Shown: positions 62,700 to 64,000 of the stretch, piece by piece
Layout: every line of letters starts with the position of its first letter
Numbering within the stretch: the first letter of the stretch is position 1
Assembly: GCA_977006965.1 (NCBI GenBank)
Contig: OZ345368.1
Coordinates: 806,001-870,000, forward strand
Source: Phymatolithon calcareum
Lineage: Eukaryota > Rhodophyta > Florideophyceae > Hapalidiales
DNA: 64,000 bases
Direction: 5' to 3'
Position numbers and translations under genes: made by a program
Notes under the pieces: generated by a model
Told to the model about the DNA's origin: nothing
The model's input: only the letters and a program-made list of their open reading frames with translations
The model's database searches: none

Positions 62700-62905
62700 G
62701 GATTTTACTATCATCACAGATGGTCCCTGATGTAGAAGATGAGATCAAACGACTCACACGTGAACTTGTTGGACGAGAAATACGAATCAATGAGGTCATG
62801 AGTGGCCAGACTACGCTACATTAAAAAACTGTCCGAAAAACGTGCCCTGTTGCTCCTAGGTGAGTCGCTGTAAGCTTTTAAGTAAATCATTACATATCCG
62901 CAATG
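62700..62905 (+). repeat. Family B retroelement copy
   Basis: Encodes DVEDEIKRLTRELVGREIRI, then NEVMSGQTTLH and a stop, followed by CTCCTAGGTGAGTCGCTG and CTTTTAAGTAAATCATTACATATCC. It matches 39797-39995 closely and extends a little further 5'. No target duplication was found. Confidence 0.8.
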
Positions 62906-63764
62906 ATTTATTCTGGCACTGATATGACGCATTGTCGCAATACCTGGCGGACCAGGCGACTCTCGTCCATGCTAAGAATGTGTCCAAGCCCGTTACATAA
63001 TTTCAATAATTAACGAACCCCTTGCCAAAAATGCTACTCCTTCAACTTCTCGTTTTTGAGCAAGGCCGTAGAAGCGGCTGTTACGTGGACGCCCTTCTTC
63101 ATGGATATATTGGATACATGTGGGACATTCCCTCCATCGACTCGCTCAACATCAGTCATCAACATGATGTCAAAAATGGAGAAGGTCTCGATGAAAAGGA
63201 TTGGTCTTGCGGTCTTTGAGTAAATCGTGTCAAGAACTCCAAAGAAGAGCCCAATGAATAAATCGACCTTCATTGACCCCACAACAGCATTTGAGTATGA
63301 TGGCGTCGTCGAGGATTTGGAAAGCAATGTCAACGTCCAGCATTGCCTTGCGGCCTTTTAGTAGATACCTGCCATAGTCCGCATGAATCCCAGAGTGGTC
63401 TTCTCTTCCACGTCAATCTGTTCGTCGGTGGATCTGATGGAAGCAGAACACGTCTTGCGATTTCGCTTCTTCCCCCCACATCAGTGCATGCTTACGAGCT
63501 GTGAGGGCACGGGGAGATTGGAACTGTCGCCTTCGCGAGAGCTGGGGCCCTCTTGAAACTCCCCGGGAGCACCTGTCTCCGTTGTGGAAGAACGACCATC
63601 TGAACAACGCAATTGACGCCGTGTGATACCGTGAGAGAACGTATCTGCCGAGTTGAACTATTAGCCGAGCGAAAAAACGCGTCGAACATATTGGGCCCAG
63701 TTCATCACCATGGCATATGTTGATAAGGGGAGTCAACGCTTTCATTCTCTCTCCTTTATCTCAA
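62906..63764. other. No supported gene
   Basis: Short overlapping frames on both strands with no recognised motif. Confidence 0.4.
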
Positions 63765-63945
63765 GACCGGAATTGGATTTCTGTTTAATTGCAGCTCCCT
63801 TTGTCAATTATCATTGCACCTGAGAGACTTTTCGTTGCGTTACAATCCATCGCTTACGCTTTCATTTAAGTCGTTGATTTCGGACATTTTCTTTGGATAG
63901 TATCAACTGCCATTTCCAGCATCTCTTTTTGAATATCCGAAAGTC
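63765..63945 (-). repeat. Family D retroelement copy
   Basis: Matches 27920-28059 over its length and continues beyond that copy's 5' truncation point toward the window edge. The minus-strand 3' end is GCAATTAAACAGAAATCC. It is the longest of the three family D copies seen. Confidence 0.75.
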
Positions 63946-64000
63946 ATTGTTTGGGCATTAAGTTTGAAATATCCTTGAGAGCTTCATCTAGTTCGGAATC

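Noticed and set aside
1-64000. tRNA genes
   Set aside because: GGTTCGA-like B-box words were noticed at a few points (for example near 8228 and 39737), but no cloverleaf or matching A box could be built around them.

Overview
The window is eukaryotic nuclear DNA, most likely from a florideophyte red alga; Chondrus crispus or a relative is my best guess, but that is inference. The signs are intron-poor compact genes on both strands, a secreted vanadium haloperoxidase of the PAP2 fold, an animal/bacterial-type GH13 amylase, a DUF3598 protein of cyanobacterial/plastid lineage, and very dense transposable elements. I see no rRNA, tRNA or CRISPR array.

Layout. 0-4 kb: a broken 5' fragment of a nucleotide-sugar dehydrogenase gene, a 29-bp tandem repeat and no clear gene. 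4.27-5.83 kb: vanadium haloperoxidase. 6-8.9 kb: retroelement tails, one with an exact target-site duplication. 8.9-18.5 kb: a complete Ty3/gypsy chromovirus (minus strand) with two LTRs, a 5-bp target duplication and a long antisense ORF. 20.4-24.4 kb: a 1349-residue membrane/Sel1-repeat protein. 25-28 kb: more retroelement copies. 30-36.4 kb: an unknown protein, an aldo-keto reductase, a partly resolved spliced gene and an alpha-amylase. 38.5-43.1 kb: a UDP-glucose/GDP-mannose dehydrogenase gene broken by a frameshift, a retroelement insertion and a hAT insertion, with a decayed piggyBac-like copy in its upstream region. 43.8-48.6 kb: the most compact stretch, with a DUF3598 protein, a basic nuclear-looking protein and an aminoacylase-1-type M20 peptidase. 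48.8-50.5 kb: a retroelement copy interrupted by two other insertions. 53-54.4 kb: scattered pseudogene pieces of the aminoacylase. 58.3-59.1 kb: a three-exon C2H2 zinc-finger gene. 59.5-64 kb: long hairpins and more repeats.

The most striking signal is a set of short dispersed families (called A to E here). Each ends in a small C-terminal coding fragment, a short 3' UTR, an AATAAA-like signal and a simple or A-rich tail. Several copies have 12-19-bp target duplications, so they look like 5'-truncated products of target-primed retrotransposition. Family A encodes a recurrent peptide (GQxGKDxIEDxxxGL...RALDELLxMFQ) that I do not recognise. The insertions can be put in order from their nesting, and several interrupt identifiable genes or older elements. 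No coordinated operon-like system is visible; the intact genes look like independent single-copy genes between waves of transposons.
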